A stretch of 36,490 nucleotides of DNA from contig NZ_KK088554.1 in the NCBI RefSeq assembly GCF_000600335.2, forward strand, positions 103,361-139,850, read 5' to 3'. This stretch comes from Rubellimicrobium mesophilum DSM 19309 (lineage in GTDB: Bacteria > Pseudomonadota > Alphaproteobacteria > Rhodobacterales > Rhodobacteraceae). Of this stretch, positions 9,036 to 17,960 are shown one piece after another. A program made the position numbers and the translations under genes. Below the pieces are notes generated by a model. The model did not search any database, had not been told where the DNA came from, and saw nothing but the letters and a program-made list of their open reading frames with translations. Position 1 is the first letter of the stretch, and each line of letters starts with the position of its first letter.

Positions 9036-9983
9036 TCAGCCTGACTCCATCGCGCCCGTCTGATCTTCTCCCGTCGTCTGCTCCCCAGGCTGGTCCATAC
9101 CAGTCAGCAAGGCGCGCTCTGCCATCAGCGCCTCGCCCACGATGTCGAAGAACGCCCGCACCCGAGCCGTGCGCCGCAGGTCGGCATGGGTGACGATCCA
9201 AAGTTCGCGCGAGAGGTCCGGCACGGGGCCGAGCAGACGCACGAGGTCGGGCTCGGGGTCGCCCAAGTAGCAGGGCAGCACGGCCGCGCCGAGGCCCGCC
9301 CTGGCTGCCACAAGCTGGTTCACCACGCTGTTGGTCCGGTAGACGATCTGCGTATCCGGGACATGGCGGCCCAGCCAATCAGCGGCGTTGATGCCTCGCA
9401 CGCCGTCTTCCCAGCCGATGACCGGCAGGTGAGACAAGATCCCGAGGCCGTCCTCGCCCGAGACGCCCAACTCCCGGGACGCATAGACCGTCCAAGCGAT
9501 GTCGGCGAGCTTGCGGCCGTGGAGGTCGCCTTCGGTGGGTCGCATGACCCGCAGCGCGATGTCGGCCTCGCGACGCGAGAGGCTCAGGATGCGATTGTCG
9601 ATGACGAGCTCGACGGTGATGCCCGGATGGGCGTCGCGGAAGCGACGGATGGCCGGAGTGAGTAGGCGAAAGGCCAGCGTCTCGGACGAGGTCACGCGCA
9701 GCCGCCCCGTGAGCCGGACATCCTGGCCGGCGATGTCGCGGCCCAGCGCGGCGGCCTCGGTCTCGATCCGCTCGGCCGCCGCGGCGGCCCGCTCGCCCGC
9801 GGCGGTCGCGAGGTAGGTGCCGCCGGGCAGGCGCTCAAACAGCCGGACGCCAAGACGCTGCTCCAGGCTCCCCAGCCGACGGAACGCGGTCGAGTGGTTC
9901 ACGCGCAGAGCCTCGGCCGCACCGGTCAGGGAGCCGGCCCGGGCCACGGCCAGCACGAGGCGCAAGTCGTTCCAGTCGTCCAT
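9036..9983 (-). CDS. LysR-type transcriptional regulator
   Basis: 315 residues; GGAGGGACC lies upstream of the ATG at 9983. The helix-turn-helix is DWNDLRLVLAVARAGSLTGA followed by EALRVNHSTAFRRLGSLEQR. The substrate-binding domain runs from about residue 90 (LTGRLRVTSSETLAFRLLTP). The Glu/Gln-rich tail after residue 295 is non-conserved. It faces the DoxX-GST-GST-tautomerase row across 174 bp and probably controls it. Confidence 0.85.
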   Translation of the reverse strand: MDDWNDLRLVLAVARAGSLTGAAEALRVNHSTAFRRLGSLEQRLGVRLFERLPGGTYLATAAGERAAAAAERIETEAAALGRDIAGQDVRLTGRLRVTSSETLAFRLLTPAIRRFRDAHPGITVELVIDNRILSLSRREADIALRVMRPTEGDLHGRKLADIAWTVYASRELGVSGEDGLGILSHLPVIGWEDGVRGINAADWLGRHVPDTQIVYRTNSVVNQLVAARAGLGAAVLPCYLGDPEPDLVRLLGPVPDLSRELWIVTHADLRRTARVRAFFDIVGEALMAERALLTGMDQPGEQTTGEDQTGAMESG

Positions 9984-10157
9984 GGCTTTGGTCCCTCCGA
10001 GCGGTGCCTCATGCTAGTCCAGCCCCAACAGTCGCGCGCTTGCAATCCTGCAAGCTCACCTTGCCGAACTCGCGATGGATTTGCGCGTCGTGGGCCGGCA
10101 GATTGCGGTCATCCGAGGCCACGACGGCCTTGGGCCAACCTCGACAGGACCCCTCCC

Positions 10158-10622
10158 ATGACCTCTCCTCTCGCGCCGGATGCGCGGGCGGGCCGGGCCG
10201 GCGTTACCCTTCTGCGGGTGTCGCTCGGCACGATGTTCCTCGCCCACAGCGTCATCCTCAAGCTCTTCACCTACACCCTCCCGGGCACCGCCGCCTTCTT
10301 CGAAGGTGTGGGCCTGCCCGGCTGGCTCGCCTACGTCACCTTCGCCGCCGAGGCCGCCGGCGGCACGGCGCTCGTACTCGGCGTCCAGACACGCTGGGTG
10401 GCGCTACTCCTCAGCCCGTTCCTGCTGGGCGCCCTGGCCACCGTCCACTGGGTCAATGGCTGGGTCTTCACCGCGCCGGGCGGCGGCTGGGAGTATCCCG
10501 CCTACCTCTTCGTGCTCTGCGTCGCGCAGGCCCTTCTGGGCGACGGCGCTTGGGCGCTGAGCCCATCCATCTCCCTCGGGCGCCTGTTCGGCCTCGCTCG
10601 CCCCCAGCCCCGCCTCGGCTGA
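10158..10622 (+). CDS. DoxX-family membrane protein
   Basis: 154 residues from ATG 10158; the open frame upstream is non-coding. Four hydrophobic segments are visible: about 15-35, 50-75, 80-100 and 115-135. Motifs GVTLLRVSLGTMFLAHSVI, EGVGLPGWLAYVTFAAE and the Gly/Trp-rich loop before YLFVLCVAQALLG fit DoxX. DoxX proteins are small inner-membrane proteins often found with thiol, quinone or electrophile stress genes. It heads the same-strand row with two GST genes and a tautomerase. Confidence 0.85.
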   Translation: MTSPLAPDARAGRAGVTLLRVSLGTMFLAHSVILKLFTYTLPGTAAFFEGVGLPGWLAYVTFAAEAAGGTALVLGVQTRWVALLLSPFLLGALATVHWVNGWVFTAPGGGWEYPAYLFVLCVAQALLGDGAWALSPSISLGRLFGLARPQPRLG

Positions 10623-10676
10623 GCGCGTGGCCCATCCCCTGATCCCGACACCCTGTCCAGCACAAGGACTGCACCC

Positions 10677-11295
10677 ATGAAGCTCTACTACGCCCCGGCC
10701 GCCTGCTCCCTGGCCGTCCACATCGCCCTGCGCGAGGCAGGGCTGGCCTTCGACCTCGTCAAGGTCGATCTCGGCCGACATCAGTTGGGCGACGGCTCTC
10801 TGCTCACAGCTGTGAACCCCAAGAACTACGTTCCCGTCGTAGACCGAAGCCGGCGACGTGCTCACCGAGGTCGCGGCGATCCTGCAATGGGTGGCCGAGC
10901 AGGCGCCCGCCAGCCACCTCCTGCCGCCTTCGGGGACTCTGGAGCTGCAGCGCGCGCGCGAGTGGCTCAACTTCATCGCCACCGAGCTGCACAAGGGCTT
11001 CTCGCCCTGGCTCTGGCACAAGGAGACGGAGCCCGCCACACGTGAGCAGGTGGTCCAGAAGCTTCATACCCGCCTGGAGTTCGTGGACCGGTACCTCACC
11101 GGGCGCGACACCGTGCTCGACCGCTTCGGCGTGGTAGACGCCTACCTGTTCACCATCCTGAACTGGGCCGGGATCCTCCGCTTCGACCTCTCGGCCTATC
11201 CGGCGATCCACGGCTACCTCGGTCGCATCGCCGCTCGTCCAGCCGTGCGCGCCGCACTGACCGCCGAAGGGCTGCTCAAGGCGGAGGCGGCCTGA
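10677..11295 (+). pseudogene. glutathione S-transferase, frameshifted
   Basis: N-terminal thioredoxin-like domain MKLYYAPAACSLAVHIALRE, including the PAACSLA loop of beta-class bacterial GSTs (Cys10), then VNPKNYVPVV. The frame breaks near 10838-10843. The rest (TEAGDVLTEVAAILQWVAEQ and the all-helical domain to AEGLLKAEAA) continues one frame over. Removing one base gives about 205 residues, the usual GstA length. It would conjugate glutathione to electrophiles in the cytoplasm. It lies 54 bp after DoxX. Confidence 0.85.
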
Positions 11296-11371
11296 GATCG
11301 GCACCTCCGCAAGATCGGGGGTGCGGCGGCCCGCGCTCCCTCTCGTTCACCGTATCCTCTGGAGACCTCCC

Positions 11372-12049
11372 ATGCCCCGCCTGGAGCTCGTCAGCCATGC
11401 CCTTTGCCCTTACGTCCAGCGCGCCGTCATTGCGCTGACTGAGAAGGGAGTACCCTTCACCCGCACGATCGTCGACCTTGACAGCAAGCCAGCCTGGTTC
11501 ACCGCCATCTCGCCCCTGGGCAAGGTGCCCCTCCTACGAGTGGGCGACGCTGTTCTCTTCGAGTCCGCCGTGATCTGCGACTACCTCGACGAGACCTTGG
11601 AGCCGCGGCTGCACCCGGCTGATCCGCTGGAGCGGGCGCGCCACCGCGCTTGGATCGAGTTTGCCTCGACGGTGCTCAATGACATCTGGCGGCTCTACAC
11701 GGCGGCGGACGAGGCGGGCTTCGACGCGCGCCGGACCGACCTAGCCGCCCGCTTCGACCAGATCGAAGCGATCCTGGGCGAGGGGCCCTGGTTCGGAGGC
11801 AAGAGCTTCTCACTGGTGGATGCGGCCTTTGGACCGGTGTTCCGCTACTTCGACGTCTTCGACGGCTTCGTGGACCTGGGGCTCTTCGACGGGCGGCCCA
11901 AAGTGCATGCCTGGCGGCTCGGACTGGCGGCCCGGGCCAGTGTGCAGGGGGCCGTCGCGCCCGACTACCCCGAGCGCCTGCACGCCTTTGTTGTGCGGCA
12001 GGGCGGGCACCTGGGCCAGCTCGCACTGCGAGTCGAGCAGGCCGCCTGA
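11372..12049 (+). CDS. glutathione S-transferase family protein
   Basis: 225 residues from ATG 11372, with GGAG 8-11 bases upstream; the frame is open from 11321. The N-terminal motif LVSHALCPYVQRAVIAL has a Cys at the active-site position (Cys12), and SPLGKVPLLRVGDAVLFES is the glutathione-binding cis-Pro/ES stretch. The helical C-terminal domain includes SLVDAAFGPVFRYFDVFD. The CPYVQR form resembles omega-like or GstB-like GSTs, often active in thiol transfer or reduction. It follows the frameshifted GST by 76 bp; the pair are different subclasses rather than recent duplicates. Confidence 0.9.
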   Translation: MPRLELVSHALCPYVQRAVIALTEKGVPFTRTIVDLDSKPAWFTAISPLGKVPLLRVGDAVLFESAVICDYLDETLEPRLHPADPLERARHRAWIEFASTVLNDIWRLYTAADEAGFDARRTDLAARFDQIEAILGEGPWFGGKSFSLVDAAFGPVFRYFDVFDGFVDLGLFDGRPKVHAWRLGLAARASVQGAVAPDYPERLHAFVVRQGGHLGQLALRVEQAA

Positions 12050-12134
12050 CCTGAGGCGTTGACCAGACCACGCGGCGGGCCATCGAGATCAGTGGGCCGC
12101 CGAATGACCGCTTACCTGATCGGAAGAACGCCCC

Positions 12135-12539
12135 ATGCCCATGATCACAGTCCGGTACGTCACCCCTGAGCCACGCCCTGAGCTTCCCGAGCAGGTCGCG
12201 ACCCTGGCTACCCGGCTGGCAGCCGACCACCTCGGCAAGCGCCCGGAGGTCACGGCCGTGGTGGTCGAGCTGGCCGCACCGGGATCGTGGTTCGTCGCCG
12301 GACAGAACCCAACACAGCTCGGGCTCTCCGCCTTTTGGCTCACCATCACGATCACCGCCGGAACGAACGTGAAGGCCGAGACGGCCGCCTTTGTCCGGGC
12401 CGCCTTCGACAGCATGCTGGAGCTGCTCGGTCCGGTTCGTGAGGAGAGCTACGTTCTCGTGCAGGCGGTGGATGGGGACGCCTATGGCTATGGCGGGCGG
12501 ACGCAGAGCGCTCGCTGGGCTGACGCCCACCTAGGCTGA
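12135..12539 (+). CDS. tautomerase family protein (4-oxalocrotonate tautomerase-like)
   Basis: 134 residues. It starts MPMITVRYV, so removal of Met would expose Pro as the N-terminal catalytic base, as in 4-OT tautomerases. The body contains RPEVTAVVVELAAPGSWFVAG and FWLTITITAGTNVKAETAAF, and the chain is twice the length of minimal 4-OT subunits, consistent with a fused two-motif member. Enol-keto tautomerisation of unsaturated acids is the family reaction. It is the fourth gene of the DoxX-GST-GST row. Confidence 0.8.
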   Translation: MPMITVRYVTPEPRPELPEQVATLATRLAADHLGKRPEVTAVVVELAAPGSWFVAGQNPTQLGLSAFWLTITITAGTNVKAETAAFVRAAFDSMLELLGPVREESYVLVQAVDGDAYGYGGRTQSARWADAHLG

Positions 12540-12650
12540 GCCGAAGCATGACCGGCAGGGACGGTGAGCCTATCCCAGCGGACCAGAACCATGGTCTAGG
12601 GAAGGGCCCGAACAGCTGCTGGAACGAGTAATGAGTTCCAAGGATCTGAG

Positions 12651-13370
12651 ATGAGCAAGCTACTGCAGAAAGCGATCGACAACAACGTAGGCCTTTACCG
12701 GACCATCCTCGGCCACCTTGGGATCGGTTGGCACGTCGAGGCTGACCTGGCCCACACAGGCGAGAAGGCTCCTCCCTACTACTCGAACGCGGTTACCCGC
12801 TCAGAGCGGTGGCGGCCCGACGACCGGTTCCAGCGCATTGCCGAGGCTGCCACAACGAACTCCTGGGCCGACTGGTCGATCAAGGACAGCCACGACGTGC
12901 TGGATCTCACCCCACATGGCTTCCGAAGGCTGCTCCGCGCCAGTTGGATCCACCTAGACGCGGCCATCCTGCCGGCCGCCTCGCACGATCTTCGATTCGA
13001 GCTCGTGGCGGAGGAGGAGGGCTTGGCCCTTTGGCGAGCCGCCTGGGACCCCAACCTCCCGCTGGGTCAGCTCCTCTTCGGGCCGGAGCTGCTGCACGAC
13101 CCGGATCTTGCTTTTGTCGCGGGATACGACGGCGACCGCCTGATCTGCGGCTGCCTTGTGAACCGAACCGACGATGTCCTGGGGATCTCCAACTGCTTCG
13201 CACTGGAGGAGCCGAGGGCCAGCTGGGCTGCCATGGTGCGCTTCATCACCGATCGGCTCGGCCGATCCAGCCTCGTGGGCTATGAACGCGATGCCGCTCT
13301 GGCCGACTTCCAGTCGATCGGCTTCGAGCCGATCGGCAGCCTGCCCGTGTGGCACCGTCCCGCAGCTTAG
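12651..13370 (+). CDS. GNAT-like acetyltransferase domain protein, tentative
   Basis: 239 residues with AAGGA upstream of the ATG. The first part (LQKAIDNNVGLYRTILGHLG, then WRPDDRFQRIAEAA) is unlike common enzymes. The second half, DLAFVAGYDGDRLICGCLVNR, followed by VRFITDRLGRSSLVGYERDAALADFQSIGFEPIG, has the strand-helix plan of a GNAT acetyl-CoA fold ending in the usual F-x-x-IG-F turn. No substrate can be inferred. It is separated by 111 bp from the tautomerase and may be independent. Confidence 0.6.
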   Translation: MSKLLQKAIDNNVGLYRTILGHLGIGWHVEADLAHTGEKAPPYYSNAVTRSERWRPDDRFQRIAEAATTNSWADWSIKDSHDVLDLTPHGFRRLLRASWIHLDAAILPAASHDLRFELVAEEEGLALWRAAWDPNLPLGQLLFGPELLHDPDLAFVAGYDGDRLICGCLVNRTDDVLGISNCFALEEPRASWAAMVRFITDRLGRSSLVGYERDAALADFQSIGFEPIGSLPVWHRPAA

Positions 13371-13591
13371 CAGAGAATGCTTGAGAAAAGCAGTAGAACG
13401 GAGAGGCTTTCATTAGTCTGACCAGGTCAGCCTTGATGCTGCTGACCGGGCCGCAGTTGACCACCTCGGACCCGATTGCGCCAAATGCTCCCGACATTGT
13501 CCGTTCGGAGCGGAAGTCTGTCACCTCGTAGCAAGCCCGGAGCATCCCAAGCCTCTACTCTGGCGCCGAACACCAGCCCAAGGAGGATCCC

Positions 13592-13894
13592 ATGTTCATC
13601 GCTATACTGGAGTTCGAAGTGGCAGAGGCCGACCGGACCCGCGCGCTCGACGCGCTGTCGCACGAAGCGGACGAGGTCCGGGCCATGTCGGGCAACATCG
13701 ACTTCCGGCCCTTCCTCGACCCGGCGAAGGCGAGCCAGGTCGTCCTGCTGCACGAATGGGAGGACCAGCCGAGCTTCCGCGCCTACACGGACAGCCCGGC
13801 CTTCGCGCGGCTGGGTGCGGCGCTCCGGCCGCTGATGACCAAAGCTCCCCTGAGCCGACGCTTTCAGGCCGAACTGGCGCAGGTGGTGGCGTGA
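13592..13894 (+). CDS. ABM-type (antibiotic biosynthesis) monooxygenase domain protein
   Basis: 100 residues with a strong AAGGAGGA ribosome binding site. The single ferredoxin-like ABM fold is recognisable: MFIAILEFEVAEADRTRALDA, then FRPFLDPAKASQVVLLHEWE and SFRAYTDSPAFARL. Such dimeric, cofactor-free enzymes oxidise quinols or polyketides, or degrade haem; the target here is unknown. An AraC regulator starts 30 bp downstream on the same strand, so the two may be co-transcribed. Confidence 0.85.
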   Translation: MFIAILEFEVAEADRTRALDALSHEADEVRAMSGNIDFRPFLDPAKASQVVLLHEWEDQPSFRAYTDSPAFARLGAALRPLMTKAPLSRRFQAELAQVVA

Positions 13895-13923
13895 CGGGGT
13901 ACCCAGGATGACGATGGGCTCGC

Positions 13924-14676
13924 ATGACCGCCACTGAGGCCCAGGTCGTGGCGCGGGTCTTTGAGCCCGCTCCGGCGCAGCGCTTCCAGATGCCGTGCCA
14001 CTACCTGCTCCATGCCGAGCAGGGCGCCCTGCTCCTTGAGGCGGGGGGCCTGCGCTGGACGCTGCCCCCGGCGCGGGCGGCGCTCGTCGCCGCGGACGAG
14101 CCGGTGCTCGTCAGCCTGCCCCAGCGGGTCGTCGCCTGCTCGGCGCTGTTCTCGCCGAGCTTCGTGTCGGATCCCCCAACTCCACTCTCTGTCTTCGACA
14201 TGAGTCCCTTGGGCCGGGAGCTGCTCAAGGCGCTTCGCGGCGTGGACGGGCACGAGACCCTCGACAGCCACGCGACGGCCCTGTTCCGAGCTCTGGCCGA
14301 GGTGGCCTGGGCGCTGTCCCGGACTCCGTCGCCCGCCGTGATGCCCGTTGCCCGAAGCCCCCAGCTCCGGCGCGCCTTGGCTCTCATGGAGGCGAGGCTC
14401 GATCAGGACCAGGGCTTCGAAGCACTGGCAGCCGAGGTCGCCCTGTCGCCCCGTTCGCTGGCCCGCCGCTTCTCGGGCGAGATGGCGTTGACCTGGCGCC
14501 AGGCACTCCGCCGCCTGCGGATGGTCCGCGCGGTGGAGCTCCTGGCCCAGGATGGCCTGTCCATCACCGAGGTCGGCATGTCGGTGGGCTACGCATCCCT
14601 GTCGGCCTTCAACGCGGCCTTCCGCGACTTCGCCGGACAGACGCCGAGCGATTACAGGGCCAGCTTTCGGTCCTGA
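13924..14676 (+). CDS. AraC-family transcriptional regulator
   Basis: 250 residues. The N-terminal cupin-like sensor region contains FQMPCHYLLHAEQGALLLEA and LVSLPQRVVACSALFSPSF. The C-terminal double helix-turn-helix (about 150-250) has SPRSLARRFSGEMALTWRQ and the signature SITEVGMSVGYASLSAFNAA and FRDFAGQTPSDYR. The 3' end overlaps the convergent MATE gene by 25 bp. Likely targets are the adjacent ABM gene or the MATE exporter (inference from position). Confidence 0.88.
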   Translation: MTATEAQVVARVFEPAPAQRFQMPCHYLLHAEQGALLLEAGGLRWTLPPARAALVAADEPVLVSLPQRVVACSALFSPSFVSDPPTPLSVFDMSPLGRELLKALRGVDGHETLDSHATALFRALAEVAWALSRTPSPAVMPVARSPQLRRALALMEARLDQDQGFEALAAEVALSPRSLARRFSGEMALTWRQALRRLRMVRAVELLAQDGLSITEVGMSVGYASLSAFNAAFRDFAGQTPSDYRASFRS

Positions 14677-16088
14677 CCCGGTGCTCCAGTGCTCCGCTCC
14701 GGACCCTCGACCCGGCCCAGTTGGCCCTGAGCTCGACGAGTGTGAAGTAGAACGACACCGGTCGTCGCGAGCAGGAGCCCGTCAGCCGCCGGCTGGGCGA
14801 ACCATATGCCGGACTCGCCCAGGACCAGGGGCAGGGCGAAGCTGAGCGGGATCGCGAACAGGTAAGTCCGCGCGAGGGACAGGAGGGCCGACCGGCGTGC
14901 GTCGCCGAGGCTCTGGAAGTAGTTCGCGATCATCAAGCAGGGGCCGAAGGCCACATAGAGCGCGACATAGACCGGCAGGATGCGCGCCACCTCGGCCACC
15001 ACCGCCAGGTCCTCCACGAAGGCCCGCCCGATCGCGTGCCGCAGCACGATCAGCCCCGCCTCGACCAGGGCCGAGTAGGCCAGGGACACTCTCAGCACCA
15101 GCCGCAGCGTGGCGTCCGACCGCGTGCGCAGGCCCGCGCCATGGCTGTTGCAGACCATGGCTTGCAGAGCCAGCGCCATCCCGAGCAAGGGAAGGTAGGC
15201 GAAGGTCATGAGGCGGGTGACCACCCCATAGGCAGCCACGGTGGCGTCCTGGTCCGACCCGCCATCAAGGCGCAACGCCGCGATGACGGTCGCGGAACCC
15301 AGGGCGATGCCGATGAAGCTGAGGCTGCGCGGCGCCCCGAGGGCCAGGATCCCGCCCCATCCGAAGCGCCAGTCGGCCCTAAGGTCCAGACGCAGGCCGA
15401 GAGGCGTTCCCGCGAGGGCGCGGTAGGCGAGGATCGCGGCCAGCGCCAGCGACTGCGCCAGGGCCGTGCCCCAGGCCGACCCGGTAACGCCGAGGTCAAG
15501 CCCGACGATGAGGACCGCGTTCAGGCCCAGGTTGGCCAGCGACACCAGAAGGCCCGCCAGGGCCATGAACCCGATCCGGCCCTCGCTGCGCAGCGCGTCC
15601 GACTGGACCGACAGCAGGAACAGCAGCGGCGAGGTCAGGACCGCGATGCCGATGAAGCCGTGGCCCATGCCGGCCAGCTCCGACGAGCCCCCCGCCAGAG
15701 CCAGGGTGAGCGGCCGGCCCAGGACCCCGAACAGCCCGACCGCCGCCGCGCAGACCACGAGCGCGAGGCCGTGGGCCCCCGCGAGATAGCGGCGCGCCTC
15801 CTCCGCCCGGCCCGCGCCCAACCGCTGTCCCAGGAGCGTGGCCATCCCGCTCGCCACCATGGTGGCCAGAGCGATCAGGAGCATGGAGAGCGGGAACACC
15901 AAGGTGACTGCGGCCAAGGCCTCGGGACCGACGAACAGGCCCAGGAGGATGGCGTCCGCGACCGTCAGCAGGCCGTTGACGCTGGTGAGCAGCATGATGG
16001 GAAGCGCCGTGCGGACGAAGGTCGCCAGGACGGTGCCGCTCAGGTAGGGGTTGCCGGAGGAATGAGGCATGGAAATCAGCCCTGTCAT
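14652..16088 (-). CDS. MATE-family multidrug efflux transporter
   Basis: 478 residues from ATG 16088; the ATG at 16070 (MPHSSGNPYLSG) is an alternative with AGGG about 10 bases upstream, and the open frame reaches back to 16235. Twelve hydrophobic helices in two halves fit MATE: FVRTALPIMLLTSVNGLLTV opens the first bundle, and FGWGGILALGAPRSLSFIG the second. It would export cationic or aromatic compounds using a Na+ or H+ gradient across the inner membrane. The glyoxalase-superfamily gene lies 85 bp upstream on the same strand, so the two probably form an operon. Confidence 0.9.
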   Translation of the reverse strand: MTGLISMPHSSGNPYLSGTVLATFVRTALPIMLLTSVNGLLTVADAILLGLFVGPEALAAVTLVFPLSMLLIALATMVASGMATLLGQRLGAGRAEEARRYLAGAHGLALVVCAAAVGLFGVLGRPLTLALAGGSSELAGMGHGFIGIAVLTSPLLFLLSVQSDALRSEGRIGFMALAGLLVSLANLGLNAVLIVGLDLGVTGSAWGTALAQSLALAAILAYRALAGTPLGLRLDLRADWRFGWGGILALGAPRSLSFIGIALGSATVIAALRLDGGSDQDATVAAYGVVTRLMTFAYLPLLGMALALQAMVCNSHGAGLRTRSDATLRLVLRVSLAYSALVEAGLIVLRHAIGRAFVEDLAVVAEVARILPVYVALYVAFGPCLMIANYFQSLGDARRSALLSLARTYLFAIPLSFALPLVLGESGIWFAQPAADGLLLATTGVVLLHTRRAQGQLGRVEGPERSTGAPGQDRKLAL

Positions 16089-16173
16089 GGGAGATTGCCG
16101 ACGGAAGGGACCGTCGGCTGGAGAGGGGCGGAACGTCCGGCGCAGCCGCCGGGAGGCGTTGGCGACGCGCCGC

Positions 16174-16611
16174 TCAGGCCCGCCGCAGCCGCATGTGAGG
16201 CTCGCCGTTGCCGGTCCGCGCCGGCGACGTTCCATCCTCGTCGAGCGTGGCGGTCACGCGCTGGCGCAGGTGGGCGTAGGGGCTCCCGGCCGTCACGTTG
16301 ACCGGCGCGTCGAACAGCACGGTCACCCGGCTCTGCCCCGCGCCCAGCGGCGTCGCGGCCACGAGGACGCCCTCGAACGGATGGCCCAGGTAGGTCCCGG
16401 CCACGCGCTCGCCGGACGCCAGGGGCGCGGGGTCCCGCTCGGGCAGGAGGCCGCAGGCGGCGTTCCAGTCGCGGAAGCCGTGCCGCCGGGCCACGGCCTC
16501 GAGCGCGGCTCCATGCGTGACAGGCTCGCCCCGGGCCTGGCACTGCTCCCGCCAGATCCTGGCCTCGGTCTTCAGGACTTCGCGGCTACGAGCCGTCTCA
16601 TGCGACGTCAT
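16174..16611 (-). CDS. glyoxalase-superfamily protein (Glyoxalase_8-like)
   Basis: 145 residues from ATG 16611, chosen over ATG 16641 because GGGGA precedes it at good spacing. The motif LKTEARIWREQCQARGEPVT with AALEAVARRHGFRDWNAACG is the signature of a small family labelled glyoxalase superfamily protein. The second half (YLGHPFEGVLVAATPLGAGQ, then VTVLFDAPVNVTA) is beta-rich. Function is not established. It is upstream of MATE on the same strand. Confidence 0.7.
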   Translation of the reverse strand: MTSHETARSREVLKTEARIWREQCQARGEPVTHGAALEAVARRHGFRDWNAACGLLPERDPAPLASGERVAGTYLGHPFEGVLVAATPLGAGQSRVTVLFDAPVNVTAGSPYAHLRQRVTATLDEDGTSPARTGNGEPHMRLRRA

Positions 16612-16877
16612 GGTCGTCCCCACATCCGTGAGGCGGATCATCTCATGGGGCCCGCGTTGCCATGAACCGCCTCGGAGGAGGTGCGATCAGGTCCGTCGAA
16701 GCTGACTTCACCATCGGATGTACCGGCGGGCGGCAGGCGTCAGCAGCCGCGCGTTGCATCCACGATCGGCGGGCTCCTGTCAACGTGAATTTGGGCCTCG
16801 GCGGAATCTGCTGCCGTCCGGCGATCCTCCGGGATATTCCATGAATGCGAGGGCCGAAGCTGGTATCCTTAGTCACC

Positions 16878-17311
16878 ATGAGGCTCCTCACGCGCCGCTC
16901 TCTTTCCCATCTGCCCGAGCGGGTCTGGTCCGTTCTGGCAGACTTCGATCGCTACGCCGATTGGAACCCGCTCAACCTTTCCGCAGTTGGCCGAGCTGAG
17001 CCGGGCGCCAGGATCCCGATGACGTTCATCGACCCGGGCCGGCCAGGAGCGACGATCCGGCAGATCGTCACCGTGGTAGCCTTTGACCCGCCCCGGCGGC
17101 TGGCCTGGCGGGGATATATCCCGGTGCTGTTCACCGGCGTACATTTCTTCGACCTCGAACCCGCGCAGGGCGGCACTGAACTCACGCACGGCGAGGATCT
17201 GTCGGGCCTGGTGCCCTGGACTTGGACACGCGAACGACGGGCCAGGCAGGTGGCCGCCTACGAGCGTATGAACACGCCCTTGAGCAACGGCTCGAGCAAA
17301 CAAGGTTCTGA
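16878..17311 (+). pseudogene. SRPBCC-family protein, frameshifted near the 3' end
   Basis: Starts MRLLTRRSLSHLPERVWSVL, then DFDRYADWNPLNLSAVG and FTGVHFFDLEPAQGGTELTH, the START/Bet v1-like SRPBCC ligand-binding fold. As written, the frame runs on as nonsense to 18065. Restoring one G near 17274-17276 gives YERMNTALEQRLEQTRF and a stop at 17309-17311, the family's usual end and about 144 residues. Either a real recent frameshift or a sequencing error. Ligand unknown. Confidence 0.8.
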
Positions 17312-17450
17312 CGTCGGCTGTGCGTCTATCGCTTGCTTCCCAATCGAAGAAACTCTCGACTTCTCGAAGCGACACGCAAGGACGGCCCTAGGACCTTCCG
17401 CCGGCCTCGTTGGTGGGGCGGCCATGCACGGCGAGCTGGGTCTGGCAGTA

Positions 17451-17960
17451 TCACTGCCAGGTCAGGTTGCGGCTGGGGACCCAGCCCTCCCATCCCTCGG
17501 CTCGCACCTTCTGCCAGCCGTCCCGCGCATAAGGCAGGACGGCCACGTCGCACTGATCGAGGTTGAGCCCGACCAGGATGCGGGAGGTGTGCGCCGGGTA
17601 GGCCCGGACGGAGAGAAGCTCGTTGCGTCCGATGCCGGTCACGCAGTAGCGCGCGGGCGAGACCTGGCCCAAGTAGCGCTTGTGCGCCCAGCCCGCGTAG
17701 TGGCCGTCGTCCACCGGGCACCATTCGCCCCGGCACGCGCCCGTGACCACGACGCCGCACTGGCCGTAGCGCAGGCCGGTCAGGACCCGAGCCTGGGCAT
17801 TGGGCTGGGTGCGCAGGTTCAGCACGTCGTCGCTGCGGACGTTGATGACGCAATGCTCCGCGCCTTGGGCCACCGGGTCTGCCTGGGCCGGCCGGAGCTC
17901 CCACAGGGCAGCAAGGGACAGAGCGAAGGCCGCGAAAAGACTGCACGGATGAAAGCGCAT
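17451..17960 (-). CDS. secreted SH3-domain protein (two SH3b-like repeats)
   Basis: 169 residues. The signal peptide is MRFHPCSLFAAFALSLAALW to about residue 27 (AQA). Two bacterial SH3 modules follow: LNLRTQPNAQARVLTGLRYG ending GHYAGWAHKRYLG, and LSVRAYPAHTSRILVGLNLD ending EGWEGWVPSRNL. Paired cysteines (CGVVVTGACRGEWC, QCDVAV) suggest a disulfide-bonded periplasmic protein. Such modules bind cell-wall peptides or act as scaffolds. It is convergent with the SRPBCC gene. Confidence 0.85.
   Translation of the reverse strand: MRFHPCSLFAAFALSLAALWELRPAQADPVAQGAEHCVINVRSDDVLNLRTQPNAQARVLTGLRYGQCGVVVTGACRGEWCPVDDGHYAGWAHKRYLGQVSPARYCVTGIGRNELLSVRAYPAHTSRILVGLNLDQCDVAVLPYARDGWQKVRAEGWEGWVPSRNLTWQ

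Noticed and set aside
15036..16301. 421-residue + strand frame opposite MATE
   Set aside because: Gln/Arg/Gly-rich antisense of twelve membrane helices; not protein-like.
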